64,000 bases of DNA from Symsagittifera roscoffensis (GCF_963678635.1 NC_087069.1:50974938-51038937); one strand, 5' to 3'. Positions 32,101-44,043 are shown, counted from the first letter of the stretch. Notes: generated by a model not told the origin, from the letters alone. Made by a program: numbers and translations.

Positions 32101-32342
32101 TGAAGATTGTTAAATTCTACTCGCTATAGTAAAAACTAGAAACTAATATTTAAATGAGTGAAATCAAAGGTTTACTCTAACAATATCCTAACAGTTCTCT
32201 CAACAAAAGATAGTTATGAAAGATAGCAATGAAAAAGCTACATATTGATAAAAAACACTGAAAATCCCAATAATTTTGTCCAAACATGAGCTGCCAGTCT
32301 CGATTTAATCATCTGGAGACTCATTTTTTGATCATTTTTTAA
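29200..32342. other. Intergenic region without recognised genes
   Basis: Apart from repeat R at 29640-29985 this is AT-rich non-coding DNA. A 134-codon frame at 30577-30981 has low-complexity Lys/Phe composition with no motif, and I do not accept it as a gene. Poly-A occurs at 31416-31431. Confidence 0.4.
29640..29985 (+). repeat. Dispersed repeat R, copy 1
   Basis: About 340 bases sharing blocks with 39215-39450 and 53495-53850: a 'tgtatccaggactacgtta' block, an 'aatgcttgtttgagtacaaaatt' block, and a 'tgtcgccatcgaaaaaatgc' block ending in catacagttttcaca and ggaaattgtat. No coding frame is kept. It is an interspersed repeat of unknown class. Confidence 0.7.
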
Positions 32343-32857
32343 TCATTTTTCGTTCAAGTACATAATAAGGGAATATATCATAGAGCAAAACGATGCAATC
32401 CATCCAAAGTAAAAAAGAACGCGCAACCAGTAAACCCAGACTGGATAATTATTATTTGATTTGCGTTTATGTCGTTTTTGATCACTTCTGACACGAACTA
32501 AAGAAAATTCAGCAGTAGATTTTTCCAGTAATGTATATTTTTTTGTGAATAATTCTTTGTTCTCTGTCGAGTTTGAGCTTGGCTTCCTCTCGTCTGTTGC
32601 CTGGCTCCGTTGTGTTGATTGAGTAGATTGCTCTGCTTCAGATGATCTTTCATCATTCTGATGGTTGTTTTCTGAGCCTACAAGTTCTGTCTCATCGAAT
32701 CCTGGATGCAAACGGCTTTCGTCAATAGTGGGATGTGTTGCAGTAAAATTTGAATCCATCGCAGCATTGCTTGTTGGATTCTCTTCAGCTGTCTTTAAGG
32801 AGACAGGCAGTTGTATTCCGGTATCATTTTGATTTGGGTTAATCTCATTTCGGTCAG
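32343..32857 (-). CDS. Two-exon membrane protein gene, exon 2
   Basis: Read on the minus strand, the exon starts after an acceptor (aaacttcag, AG at 32859-32858) and runs to TAA 32345-32343. With exon 1 (33340-33133) it makes a 240-residue protein. The reading phase fits exactly: exon 1 leaves one base (g), and exon 2 supplies ct. Residues are polar and rich in Ser, Glu, Asn and Gln (SEAEQSTQSTQRSQATDERK), then a basic KRHKRKSNNN patch precedes one strong C-terminal membrane segment (VYWLRVLFYFGWIASFCSMIYSLIMYL). That layout suggests a tail-anchored protein with a cytosolic N-terminus, which is inference. I recognise no family. The ATG inside it at 32759 would be an alternative start. Confidence 0.55.
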
Positions 32858-33132
32858 CTGAAGTTTATGGGTTTTGAAATTCTTGAGTTTTTCTAGAACT
32901 GAAATTTGGCAATAAACTCAGACATTTTTGCAGCTCAGCTACTAGAAATCTCTCCTCTGTACTTGCAAAGTCAATTTTTTTCCAAGAAAACGCCCAAGAT
33001 TAATAGCTAGATTTCGAGCATCTTGGTTTGGATCATTCGTTAACGTCAATAAAGTTTCGGATTCAGTGGTTCTCGATCAATCAGAAGCAAAAAAAAAATC
33101 AACTTGTCTAGACAGTTTCCGAACAATCTCAC

Positions 33133-33340
33133 CAGTTTGTAGCAAATCTGGAGCTGAAGTTGACTGTTGTCTAGGCATAACACCATTTTCTCGCACATTT
33201 GTTTCGCTTATATGAATTGACTCACCACTCATTACACTATTATCAGCGTTTGGGTGCGAGGAAACATCACCTGACCCGACACCGCTTGAGTTCCCGCTAG
33301 AATTTTCAATTAGTTCTATTGAGCTTTCCGAAGAATTCAT
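33133..33340 (-). CDS. Two-exon membrane protein gene, exon 1
   Basis: ATG at 33340-33338 on the minus strand. The exon codes for a Ser/Glu/Asn-rich stretch (MNSSESSIELIENSSGNSSG onward) and ends at a donor ctg|gtgaga with GT at 33132-33131. The intron would be 275 bases (33132-32858). If unspliced, the frame stops 17 codons further on. Composition matches exon 2, which supports their union. No promoter element is obvious upstream. Confidence 0.5.
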
Positions 33341-34289
33341 TTTCCAATGATCCGACTAATTTTGAGTTTGATCGACAACAAGGCTTTGCGATATTTACAA
33401 ATGATCAAACGTAGTTCTCTGACAATTGATAGCTTCCTTTATGTAACCTAATTTGGATGTTTATCCTTACGAGGTCAAACTGTGCACTGAGTAGGTGCAC
33501 AATTTTATATCTGTTTGCTCTTGGATTACAAATACAAACCGTCAAACATGTTCCAAAATTCAAGCGGTTACCACTTACAAATACCTGTAACGAAAATTTT
33601 GTCGGCATAATTATTTTGCTGCGGATTCCGCAACAAGCGAATGACGCTAGTTGTTCTGGATTCTGCAGCTGTAATTAGAATCCGCAAAATGTGAATAAAA
33701 TCCGCAAATAAAAGTGGCATCCTCAAAATTTGCAATCGGAATCCGTAAAGGTAAGCGGATTTCGCAAATTGTAAGTATTTTCCGCAATTTTGCTTTATTA
33801 TTGAAATTGAACATGAGCAAGAAAAAACTAGAGCTGGATTTATTATCTACAGCAAAATGGAACTTTAAAAAAATTACTTAATCATTGTCATTGGAATCCA
33901 CAAATAAATCTTAAAGCATTGATTTACTTAGTCGATGGATGTCAACCTTAAGTATCGATCAAGCAAAAAACTTCCTCAATTGAGGGATTTTGTTCAATTT
34001 TTCGAGATCATTGGAAACACAATCATCGAAAGAAATCGTTTTTGGTTCATTATTTGGTTCAAAAATTATCATCAGTATAATCTCATGAATCAGCTTACTT
34101 CAGTTTGTTCAGTTGACAGTAATTGAGATCGAAGTTGGGTGTAATATTTTGAATCTTATCTAATTTCTGATCAGACTTTCTTTTTTAAACGTTTAAATAA
34201 AGCATGGATTTTCTTTAAATTCTTTATTTCTCATCCTAATTCTGCTCAGAAATTAGCAGAAACTAGGCTATTTCTAGCTACAAAAAAGT
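33341..34289. other. Intergenic region with a copy of a 100-bp module and a TCCGCAA motif cluster
   Basis: 33457-33560 is similar to 56392-56500 (cgaggtcaaactgtgcactg ... cacaattttatatctg ... tggattacaaa), a decayed relative of the frame at 56354. From 33617 to 33790 the motif TCCGCAA or its complement (ttgcgga) recurs about six times, for example tgcggattccgca at 33621. No gene is seen. Confidence 0.5.
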
Positions 34290-34352
34290 CTCCTGGTAGG
34301 TCTCGAACCCCTGACATTCAGATTTCTGCGCTAACCACTACGCTAAAGGCCT
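34288..34352 (-). other. tRNA-like sequence (pseudo-tRNA or SINE head)
   Basis: On the minus strand, tagcgtagtgg fits the RNA polymerase III A box and ggttcgagacc fits the B box, at normal spacing. The D stem can pair (gcgt/gcgc), but the anticodon and T stems do not pair well and the acceptor ends do not match. So it is not a working tRNA. It may be a tRNA-derived element or a dead tRNA gene. Confidence 0.45.
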
Positions 34353-34699
34353 TGATGGAGGAATATAGTTTTAACAGTATAACACTTGTAATAACATGTG
34401 TAAGTTTGCATTGTATCGATACTGTTATTGTGTATACTCGAAGCATGTTTATCTCGTTGAGGTTGAGCAGTGAACTTATTTCTGGTTAATTCTTTCCAGA
34501 AACTGTTCATTTCTAAACTAGAAAAGAATTATATCATTTCTGCACGGAAAATAAGAGAAAGCAAAGCTAGATAATATATATAAAATTTCTATCTAAAACA
34601 AATAACTCCGATCTGTCCGAATTGGTTGCAGGTATCCCAGAGTCGTGGGAAGTTCATATCAGATATATCGCAAGTGGGTGCAGGCTGTGACAAAAACGT

Positions 34700-35400
34700 C
34701 GACATTTTCAAACAATTTTGTTGGAGGCGTCGAAAATTCCGAGTAGTTGTCTCAGAACTGAGTCAAAGGCAACGAAACATCCAACCAGCTGTCTTGAAAG
34801 TGTGTCAGAGGCGTCCAATGTTCCAATCGGATATCTTCGAAATGTATCTGAGGCGTCTATATTCCGAGTAGTTGTCTCAGAAGAGAGTCTGAGGCACCAA
34901 AAACTCCGATCAGGCGTGTAAGAGGCGTCGAAAGTTTCAAGAAGTTGTCTCAGAGGGATGTGCAGGCTGTTCCAAAGAGTCCAAGAAGTTTGTGCATGCT
35001 GCTGTTCCAGAAGGCCCAGGCAGTGCCAGCAGGCTGTTCAGGAGGGACTAGGGAGTCCTAGCTGGCTGTTCAAGAGTTTTCAAAAATGTGTGCAGGCTGT
35101 TACTGAGTGTCCAGGTCGTGTGTGCAGAAATTTATTAGGGTGTCTAGGCAGGTTCTGCAGATTACTCCATTGAGTGATGTACAAAATGATAATGCTCTCC
35201 CCGACTCACAAAAAATGATTTTTTTTTCTCAATACACCAAAAATTTTCATGTGTGAAGTTTTAAATGGTTATTTGTTTACTTTCTTACAGTTTATGACTG
35301 CAAGTCACAAGTACAATCAGGTACATAGACTAACCAACCACCATCTGAAAATCAAGATAGTCTGATTCTTTTTGGCAAATTTTTGGGTGTCGTGCACACC
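34700..35400 (+). repeat. Composite minisatellite, unit 1
   Basis: Two different tandem repeats in a row. 34727-34935 has a 42-bp repeat (ggcgtcgaaaattccgagta gttgtctcag... in four to five degenerate copies). In one frame this gives 14-residue repeats such as EASKIPSSCLRTES, KATKHPTSCLESVS and EASNVPIGYLRNVS. 34955-35165 has a roughly 33-bp repeat around tgtgcaggctgttc and gagtgtccag. An AT-rich spacer (35190-35400) closes the unit. The same order recurs in unit 2. Confidence 0.75.
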
Positions 35401-36060
35401 AATTGTCTCAGATGCGTCAAAAGCTCCGAGAATTTGTCTCAGATTTGTGTCAGAGGCAACCAAACTTCCAATCAGCTATCTCAAAACTTTCCCCAAAGAG
35501 TCGAAAAGTCCAAGCAGTTGTCTCAGAGGCGTCCGAAGCTTCGAGTAGCTGTCTACAAATAGTTTGCAGGCTGTTTAGAGTGTCAAGACAGTATTTGCAG
35601 ACTGCTCGAGAGTGTTCGGGCGTTGAGGCAGTCTGTTTTAGAGTGTCCATGTTATGCGTGCAGGCTGGGCTGCTTCAGATGTTCAAGTGGTGTTTGCAGG
35701 CTGTTCTAGACGGTACAAGCATTGCGAGCAGGCTGTTCAAGAGTTTTCAAGCGTGGTGCCGGCTGTTCCAGAACGTGAGGCGGTGTGTGCAGGCTGATCA
35801 GAGTGTTCAAGAAACTCTGTTGTGGGAATTAAAAAACTGAAAAATCCATCCCTACCCACAGAAATTGCTAGTTTTATCTCAATACAACAAAAGTTTACAT
35901 GTGCTAATTTTTATACGATGGCTTGTTTAGTTTCATACGTTTTATGGGTGCGCGCCAACAATACAATAAGGTACGCAGACTAACCAAAAATCATCTAAAA
36001 CAGCATGATCTAACTTTCTTTGGCAAAATTTTGTTCGTTGTGCACCGCTCAAAAAACGTA
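35401..36060 (+). repeat. Composite minisatellite, unit 2
   Basis: Repeats the order of unit 1: degenerate 42-bp repeats (35401-35560), then 33-bp repeats around gcaggctgttc (35561-35815), then a spacer (35840-36060) clearly related to 35190-35400 (cagactaaccaaccaccatc versus cagactaaccaaaaatcatc). The whole is a two-unit higher-order repeat of about 0.65-0.7 kb. The 145-codon frame here is a by-product of the repeats. Confidence 0.75.
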
Positions 36061-38084
36061 TTAAGTTTTTTTTTTATTGATTATGGTTCGTTGCTTGGCT
36101 AGATTTTGCAACCAATTTCTATAGAAAATTTGAAAAATCATGGAAGCAAAGTGATTGTGTTCCTTGGAACTGCTCTTTTTCTCGGTTTTTGTGTATATCA
36201 AAACGATGCTTTCTTATTTTTGGTTCCCTTCTATGGAATGCGAGAGAATCTTCTCGATTTACGCAATTCGTTGTGCCACTGAAACAGTTTTTTATCAGCT
36301 ACTTGATTTTATTGTACCTTCTTTTTTGCGCCTTTGAATCAACCTGTTATATCATGTTGCCCGTTTCACGGCCAATGACACTATTTTGTGGACGCTAGTT
36401 GTTTACATCACGCTATGGGAAAAACACACGCTTCGTTCCGTCAACGACTAGCTAAGATTTATACCTCAATATGTGGTCTTAGTTTTAACGTATTTGCTGT
36501 TAACACCCAAAATAAACAGTTCAATATTTGCTGAAAAGTGCTTTGAAAGGTCAGTCTAACATAATTGAATAGGAAAACAAACTTTTAGCATCAGTCCTAT
36601 AATTTAGCACCACTATTGGAAGAAGAAGTTTTTGGTGTTGTTAACGCTTATAGTGATAAATTAGGCTGCGTCTTTTAATTGCCAGCATGATTGTAAGTCT
36701 AAGATGATAGACATTCTTTAGAGTTCTGCCGTTTTGACATGCAGCATCATTAAGCACTTTATTTTTGTGCGTAAGTTGGAGGATCCAATAATTTTCAAGC
36801 AGTGTAGATCGCTCCACCAGCCTAGCAGATTATAGTCTGAAATTTTATCCATTATTAGGCACCATGAAGACAATTTTTATGAATTCTCATAATTTAAAAA
36901 AAGAGCTCTCAGAGAAAGCTAGATATTGTTACAAAAGGCAGCAAGCTTTGAACACCATGCTTAAAAAATTGGCCTCATAGGGCCCTCATAGTGATTTAAC
37001 ATAGACTTTTGTCAATTGTTTTTCACTGGCGTTAAGTCGTATCGTATATCTCTTTTTCTTAAACTGTAATTTGGCTTACAAGTTGTTTATCGCCTCAAAA
37101 TCGTTACTGTAAAGTCTCGTTTAATTGCATAGTATATATTAAAATGTTGCTTAAAATTTGTTAACTGGTCCAAAATCTTGTTTATTTTTTATTTTGACCC
37201 ATTGCACACATTCCCCTCTCCGCCTTAGTGCATCATATTTCAATGACTAATCAATGACATCCATTCTGTTCGTTTTTTCTTGTATCAAGTGAGGATGACC
37301 TAATTTCACAATACTTTTTAGACAATTTCTCGGAAGTTATCAGGCATCCTTTTTGTGATTCAAAAAACCTGATCATCAAAAAAATTGCCTTCTTCCGTAT
37401 ACTTGGTTTTTATTTAACCTCATCAAAACCTTGAACAAAATATTGCACATTTTTATCTCTGAAAATGGATTCATTTGCGCCTTCTTTTTGTTCCTTGCTG
37501 TTGTTTTCCTAGTGTGATTGGCAGCTTGCTGTCTTCCATCGTTGTCGTTTATTTTTGGTCTGAACTCAAACTTGATGTAACTCAAATGAACTCAAGCTTG
37601 ATATAGTTTGATAAAATTCTCCAACACATTCTGCTTCCTTCACTTTACCTCCACTGTCTGATAGACTCTCTCATTTTTTATTCCGCAGTCCCAAAAGTCC
37701 GTTTGTCATCATTTGCGGTGCCAGTCCTTCTCCTCGGCAGCTCACAGGCAAGGCAGTTCTCCTAACAATCAAAAAGTCTCTTATGTCGAATGGTGTTGAG
37801 AACATTGTAAGCTCAGTTTTCTCCTAAGTGTTTTTTAATGATTCGACTTAGTTCCACTCACTTTCGCTGTACTGTTTCTAGCTCTATAATTATTCAGGTT
37901 CATAGCATTCAAGTTTAAATTTCATCATTGTGGTTAAACTTTGCCGGTTCTTAGCCATTGGGCACCCGTTTTTGGTTGTAGTTCAGCCCAACATCTTGAA
38001 TATGTCGGAAAAAATTTAGGCCACAATCACAAAACTGTTTAACGATAGTGGGAGACAGGAGAAAAATTTTAAGAACTAGGAAGT
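36061..38084. other. Intergenic region without recognised genes
   Basis: AT-rich DNA with no frame I can support. The pyrimidine-rich part at 37600-37760 (cttcactttacctccactg and neighbours) is slightly GC-richer, but no exon borders stood out. Confidence 0.4.
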
Positions 38085-38273
38085 TTGAGCCCCATCAAGT
38101 TTTTGAGAAAATGGGGTAGGCCTGCTGGTTTCAAAATGTACGTAAAAAAGCTCAAGCATTACTTTAGTCATTCAATAGAACGTAAAAAGGAGCTGCTCGC
38201 TTTTAGCAATAACAATCAAACACATGTAGTCATCAATACCGGTGCTTCGAGAATGATCACTTACTTTAAATGA
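38085..38273 (+). pseudogene. Possible retroelement protease scrap
   Basis: A 62-codon frame contains VVINTGASRMITYF, which resembles the D[ST]GA active-site strand of a retroelement aspartic protease with Asp changed to Asn. Nothing else of a retroelement is seen around it. A chance match is possible. The following DNA (38380-38580) is AT-rich with repeated atataatccatcaaaa motifs. Confidence 0.25.
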
Positions 38274-40391
38274 AAAAAATCATCAATTGATTGATACAAC
38301 TAAATCGTACTATGGAAGCTCATCACCGGACTAAATCGTACCAACGCCATCGGATGATCGTCCTTGCACTAGAGTTCCAGGATACTAATCGATTATATTG
38401 TCATTATATAGTCAGTCTCCATAAAATTAAAAAAGTATTGATTATAATCCATCAAAAATGGATTACAATCCAAAATTTTTTTTATATCAATATAATCCAT
38501 CAAAAGTGGATTTGTTTTCTAAATTTTTATATCGATATAATCCCTCATTATCGGTTATAATCAATTCTAATTGATTATCGAGAGGTTAGTCGCAAAAATT
38601 ACAATTTTGTTCAAAGTTATCGCATTTCCTGCTTAGTGCAGTTGCTACGTAGGATCTAAAAAACAGTAGGATCTGATAGTTTTATTGAAGAACAATCTGG
38701 TTTTTAGAACAAAATGCAGGCCATCACATTGTCATTACTGATGCAAAAAGCTCTCGTTTTTCTCGCATTTTTTTTACCAGTCGTTTCTTTGTCGAAAACG
38801 CTGATGGTTGAGGGATCGAACCCCGTTAAGTTCTCGTTTTTGCTCTTTTTGATAGGTTAATTATGCTGTTTCATCGGTAAAACTTTGCCAAATTAGCAAT
38901 TCCATAAGTTCAAAAGATTGCATGAAAAGTCAGTGATCAGTGGTTTTTCATATATAAAAATTGCATGACTAGTTTTTTTCCATAAAGCAAAAAATTGATT
39001 TTCTTAAAATTTAATTTCTCAAAGATTTTTGGGGACAGAACCCAAGTGACAAAATCATAGTTAACTCAAAACTAGAGATACCAAAAGTTTGACGTTCTCA
39101 TTTACAATGTATTAGAAACGACATGAATTGTCTAAGAGTTGTCTTACACAAATTATATAGTGAAAAGATCAAAGTTTTAAATTTTGGCAAAATTTTCAAG
39201 GAAAATTATTTTTAGAATTTGATTTTTTCAATAATTAGACATTGGTGGAAAAAAATCCAATTTTGTATATCAAGGACTACGTTAACCACACAAAAATTTC
39301 AGTTTTGCAGGCCATTTTTTTTCGGAAAATGCTTGTTTGAGTACAAAATTAATTTTGAGAAACAAAAAACTGAAAAATTTCGGAGCAATTTCTAAAATGT
39401 TGGTGAAAGTTTTTGTGTCGCCATCAAAAAAGCAAGTCATATAATTTAATATATGCGGCTAGCATTTTTCAAGAAAAGGTTTTTCCTTTTTATTTAGTAC
39501 GATACACCGGCTTGTATGCCACGCAAACAAGAAAAAAACAGGAAAAAAGATGACACCATTTTAGCAAAGTGTATTAATTTTTTAAAATAAAAATTTTTGA
39601 ATAGACTTAGTCATAGACATTAATGACATACTTGAATATAACTTATTATATTATCATCAAAAAAAAATCAAAATTTATGGATTATGAAATGTTTAAATAT
39701 CTTAACTTGGCGCTAATAATTAATCATAATTTCGATAAATTAGAATCATATATGTAATATAATCAATTATTGTCTGTTTTAACTGGCTGCCGGCATTCAA
39801 TTGATACGGTATTGTTTTAAGCAAAAGCCTGGTAGGACCTTTTTTGCAATTTACAGTTACCCGAAAAGACCTCCACAGGCAAAAAATACTAATTATAAAG
39901 CTCCATAAATTAAGCCTCTGCGATTAGCTTTATCTGTCAATGGAGGTCAACTCGGGTAACTCTAAATTGCATGGGCAAGAGAATTGATCAACCAGATTTT
40001 AACTAAAGACAAACCCATATCAATTAAATTCCCGCACTCAGTAACAAAAGGACTTGATCGATTATATTACAATTATAAGTAATTATCAGCGCTAAACTTA
40101 GATGTTTAAACAATTTGTAATCCATGATAATGGTAAAATCTTTAGTAAATTTAAATTGTAATCAACTATTCTTTTAATTATGAACAAGTCTGTGAAAAAA
40201 TTTTAACCATACATTTTTCTTGCATTTTGTTAAAATGGTATCAGCAGGTTTTTAAAGAAACTTTTTTTTTCGTTTTTTGGCATAAGAGAAGGTGTATCTT
40301 ACTAAATTAAAACTTGGTAAAAAAAAATTTTCCAAAATTTTCTAATGTTGAGTTTATAGTCCACATGGGACTGTTTGCCAAGTTTTCTTCT
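38274..40391. other. Intergenic region with repeat R copy 2
   Basis: AT-rich non-coding DNA. 39215-39450 is a copy of dispersed repeat R (gactacgttaaccac, aaaatgcttgtttgagtaca, tgtcgccatcaaaaaagc). 38812-38832 carries an isolated B-box-like gggatcgaacccc without an A box. 39937-39955 has the tggaggtcaactcgggt block also seen near 54007 and 62048. Confidence 0.5.
39215..39450 (+). repeat. Dispersed repeat R, copy 2
   Basis: Shares the ordered blocks described for 29640-29985, in the same orientation. This copy is shorter at its left side. All three copies differ from each other at many positions, so they are old. Confidence 0.65.
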
Positions 40392-40637
40392 TTACGTTCC
40401 TTTTTCTGTACTTGTCCCGTCTTTGTTGTTTTCATTGTTGTCGTCTATTGTCCCGTCTTCCTCATCGTGTTGCAATTGTTCATCGTCTTTTTCTTCCGTT
40501 CCTTTATCACTGGTTTTCACGAATAGTTTTCTCATGTTGTTGTCCATTGTCTCGTCTTCGGTTAGTGATGTTAGGTCTGTGACGTTGTTGTTTGTTGTTG
40601 TCTTATTCTTTTGGCTAATGGCTTCTGTAAAACGCAA
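40392..40637 (-). pseudogene. Element C: acidic tail after integrase
   Basis: An 81-codon frame with TSLTEDETMDNNM and a run of Asp, Glu and Asn (EEKDDEQLQHDEEDGTIDDNN). It lies at the 3' end of the element after integrase. It could be the C-terminus of the polyprotein or a separate small protein; no function is visible. Confidence 0.4.
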
Positions 40638-40899
40638 GCCTTGTACTCGGGAGTCTTCTCTGTGAAACCCATATCTTGAATGAGTGATTTCAAGCTTGGG
40701 TAAATCCCTGGTGACGACTTTTCTGGTGGTGAATCAATTTTGAATTGCCTCTTTTTTGGGGTGTTCGTTGTTTCTATCGCATTGATTGAGATAAGGTTTC
40801 AGAGTGCTATTGTCAGCGTTGCTTGTCGGTTCCTTATTGATTTTCTTGTCCCAATGTCATGGTCCGTATATTAAAGGGCTAGGGTCAAGTGCTGTTCCG

Positions 40900-41475
40900 C
40901 TATTTTTTTAATAGCCTCGGTTTTTTTCCAAAAGTTTGTACCCATGCAGTGTGTGATGTTAAAGTGAGTATTTTTCCATCGACGGTTTTATATTTTTGCT
41001 CAAACGTTTTAGGATCCTTAACCTTTGTTGCTAATTTAATTATTTTTCGTGCCACCTGGTCTCTTCGTTTTTCCGTGTTTTTGTTAATTGTCTTTTGTAT
41101 TCCCTTGCATCTGACGTTTAGTTTGTTCTTAGCCAGTTCTATGGATTTAGAAGTTGCACCTGTTTCTTGTTGTTTTGGTGAGTGTGCGTTTTGTAGCTTC
41201 CTTGGTAGCGATTGATGAGCGGTTTTTGGTACCGGTTTTTGTTTCTTTATTGACACTTCAACCTCTGACCAGTGTGGAAGGTCGTGCATGATTCCCGCTT
41301 GTAATGGTGGCTTCGTAAGTTTCTTTCGATCTAAACATGCATGTCTTGCGCTCTCGCAGTTTAGGTTGTTTGGTGAGCTCTTTGTTACAATTTTTGAGAG
41401 TGGGGTATTTGGTTGTCTGCCCAGATTTGCCTCAAATGGTGAGACTTTTGTGACATTGTGTGGTGTGATTGTCAT
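40900..41475 (-). pseudogene. Element C: integrase C-terminal region
   Basis: A 191-codon open frame. It starts inside the end of the integrase core (TITPHNVTKVSPFEANLGRQ, the usual 'PFE' helix after the catalytic core). It continues with a long basic linker and ends KILTLTSHTAWVQTFGKKPR. Such tails help target insertion, known for the family only. The core upstream (41480-42000) is broken by frameshifts but shows PTCLVSPYPN and a WDEFNGDAYILVAIDKCSKF-like segment near 41820-41750. Confidence 0.75.
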
Positions 41476-43199
41476 TGTTTTTGTTGTTTCTGCTATATCT
41501 GAAGCTAGTTTATATGGTGCTTAGTTGGTCTATTTTCATAACTGCTAGCCTACTTTTTATTGTTTGAATCATTCTTTCGATAACACCTATTGCTTTATGA
41601 GCATCTACTGGTGCGAAGAGTATTTTTGCGTTGTTTGTGCGGCAAGAAAAATGGAATTTTTTTGCTCTAAATGTTTGCATACATAAATGTTAGAAATGTA
41701 CCTCTGCATACATTTAATTGCAATATCTGCTGTTGTACTTGACACAATCTTTGCGGTCGGGAACTTTGAACATTTATCGATAGCAACTAGAATATACGCA
41801 TCTCCATTAAATTCATCCCAAAGCGGCCCCGCGAAATGTTATTGATTCTCTCCGTTACGTTCCACTTTTGGTTTCATTTGGAATGACTGCTTTTTTACTA
41901 ATTTTGCTTTTTTTCACCTTGTTCGGTGCAGTGTCGGCAATTCTGTGCGATTTGGATATGGGGAAACCAGACATGTTGGCATAGATTCAACTTGGCTGCG
42001 GATTCCGGATGGGTCAAACAAAGGCTGTTCAGTTCTGTCAGTCTGAGTTGCGGGGGATGATATTTTTCTCGTCTATCAGTAGGCAGTCCTCTCTCACGTG
42101 TAATCTATTCGGTATGTTTTGCCAGTATTGTCCGTAGGAGGTTTTGATGGCTTCTCAGTTTCATTTCTTGACGAAGTTTTTCAGAGGACGCAGGTTCCTG
42201 TCCTTCTTTGCAGCAGCGGCGACTCCCAGTACTTTTTGAAGTTTCCGGTGGAACAGTGGCGTGTCTTCCTCTGCCTCTCTTGTGACTGTGGCTTTCTCCA
42301 CTGTTCCGACCAGGCCTTCCGTTATCATGTTGTGGCTAGCATCCAGTGTTGAGGTTGTCATTGATCGTGTTGTCAGAGTTGGTGAGCATGGTGTTGAAAA
42401 ATTGAGGCTCCTCGTTGTGCGTTCTTTCTTCCTGGAGGCATACAGAATTCCTGTAGGTCGTCGATTGTTTTGTTGTTTTCTATTTGGGTGGTTTAGTTGA
42501 TTTGGTTATGTCTGTTCGGGCGACTTGTGCGTCTTCTGTGGTGCCACTCCTTTGTTTACTTCATATTGTTATTGTTTTTTCGGGGGTGTGCTGTCTTCTA
42601 AAATGATTCTTGGGAAGTTTGGTTGGCTCGTTTTCTTTGAATTCAGTCCCCTTGCATCAGCGACTGATGCTGCCGAGGTGGATGTTGTCGGTGATTTCGG
42701 GTTGGGCTTAGCTTTTCTTCCCCTGTTTGGAGGTCACTTATGCCATCTCGAGTCCGATAAGCTTTCCTCCCTGTCGGATGTCCCTTGCCAATTTGAAGAT
42801 GTTTCTTTCCTGCCGCGTGGTTCGTTTGTTTTAAGCTCTGTGGGGATGAAGCCGCCCTGAAACCTTTTATTTTTTTTCTGATCAGCTTTGTGTGTGTGAT
42901 TGCTGCAATCGCGTTGATCGAAGTTTTATCGCAAATTTTGCAGTTTAAGTTTTTTGATTGAGAGAGAGTTGACTGATCGTGAGCAGATTCTGAGATAGAC
43001 TAAATCTGTTTTTGGGGTAGCAATTGACGGCTTGCGGAATATATGCAATGTTTAGGTGTTAATTGAGCGTTTAAACTAGCATTCAATAATCCTTTATTTT
43101 CCGCGCGCTTTTTGATCAGCTCATAAGCACTATGTTTTGATTGGCCAGATTTTTTAGGATGACATTGTCAATAATTTCTAGGTTGTTTATGAATGCATT

Positions 43200-44043
43200 A
43201 ATCGACGCTACTACAAATTCCTCGTCATACTCACGGGGAGTATTGCTAATCCAACCAAATTTTGTGACATATAGTCTATTAGTCCCATTTTATTCCCAGC
43301 AAGATGCTTGATGTCGAACTGAAATGTATTAATCGATCGATCCAGCGAGTCCATCGGCTCTGACTCGTTCTTGATTGTTCACTTGCTTTCAAGCGCTGAT
43401 TTAAGCTCGGTGATCGGTAATGACGGTAAAATGTTTGCTGTATGAAGAATATTTAAAATATTTGATTGCCCATACAACTTCTAGCAATTCTATTTCGTTT
43501 ACGGAATATTTTTCCTCGAAGGAGTTTAGAAAGCGTGACGCATATGCTACAGCCACCCAGCCTTCTGGTGAATGTTGCTCTAATGCCGCCCCTAGCCCTG
43601 TAATAGATGCATCGCAGACAATGCGAGCATCAAACTGTTGGTCAAAAAGTTCATTTTGTGTAATGTCAGCTACTAGTTTTAATATATTTTTAAATGCTAT
43701 GTTATGTTCTGATGACCGATTGAGTGGTTATCTCACTGTTTTTTAATAATGGGCGTAAATTGGCACTTGTTTGCGCTAGATTAGGTATCTACCGTGTTAA
43801 ATGGTGTATTGATCCCATAAAATTTTTCAGTTGTTTGAAAGTTTTGGGGGATGATATTTGTTTATGGCATCCGTTTTCTTTATAAGTGGTTTTGTTCCTT
43901 CGCTATTAATGTTAAAACCTAACCACTCATTCTGTTTGCATGCAAACTTACATTTATCAAATAAAATTGCAAGGTTCACTTCGCCTAGCTTTGTGACTGG
44001 CTGTGTGACTCCACTGTTTCTTTCGTTACAATTAGTATGCCGT
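43200..44043 (-). pseudogene. Element C: reverse transcriptase thumb and RNase H
   Basis: In shifting minus-strand frames: CKFACKQNEWLGFN (near 43940), a piece with FDARIVCDASITGLGAAL (near 43640-43590) holding the RNase H-region Asp, EGWVAVAYASRF (43560), and NEIELLEVVWAIKYFKYS (43490-43440). It has stops and frameshifts at several points, for example near 43745 and 43800. Confidence 0.7.

Noticed and set aside
34288-34352. A working tRNA gene
   Set aside because: A and B boxes are present, but the anticodon, T and acceptor stems do not pair, so only a tRNA-like sequence is reported.
35403-35840. A 145-codon gene in the minisatellite
   Set aside because: The frame follows the tandem repeats and mixes two unrelated repeat types; better explained as repeat DNA.
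38085-38273. A functional aspartic protease from VVINTGAS
   Set aside because: The catalytic Asp position is Asn and no other retroelement domain is adjacent. Listed only as a possible scrap.
38812-38832. A second tRNA-like gene on the minus strand (gggatcgaacccc)
   Set aside because: Only a B-box match, with no A box at the right distance.
40314-42860. Plus-strand ORFs of 70-111 codons over 40.3-42.9 kb
   Set aside because: They are antisense to the Gypsy element C integrase and linker, and are Val/Phe/Ser-rich as expected for the opposite strand.
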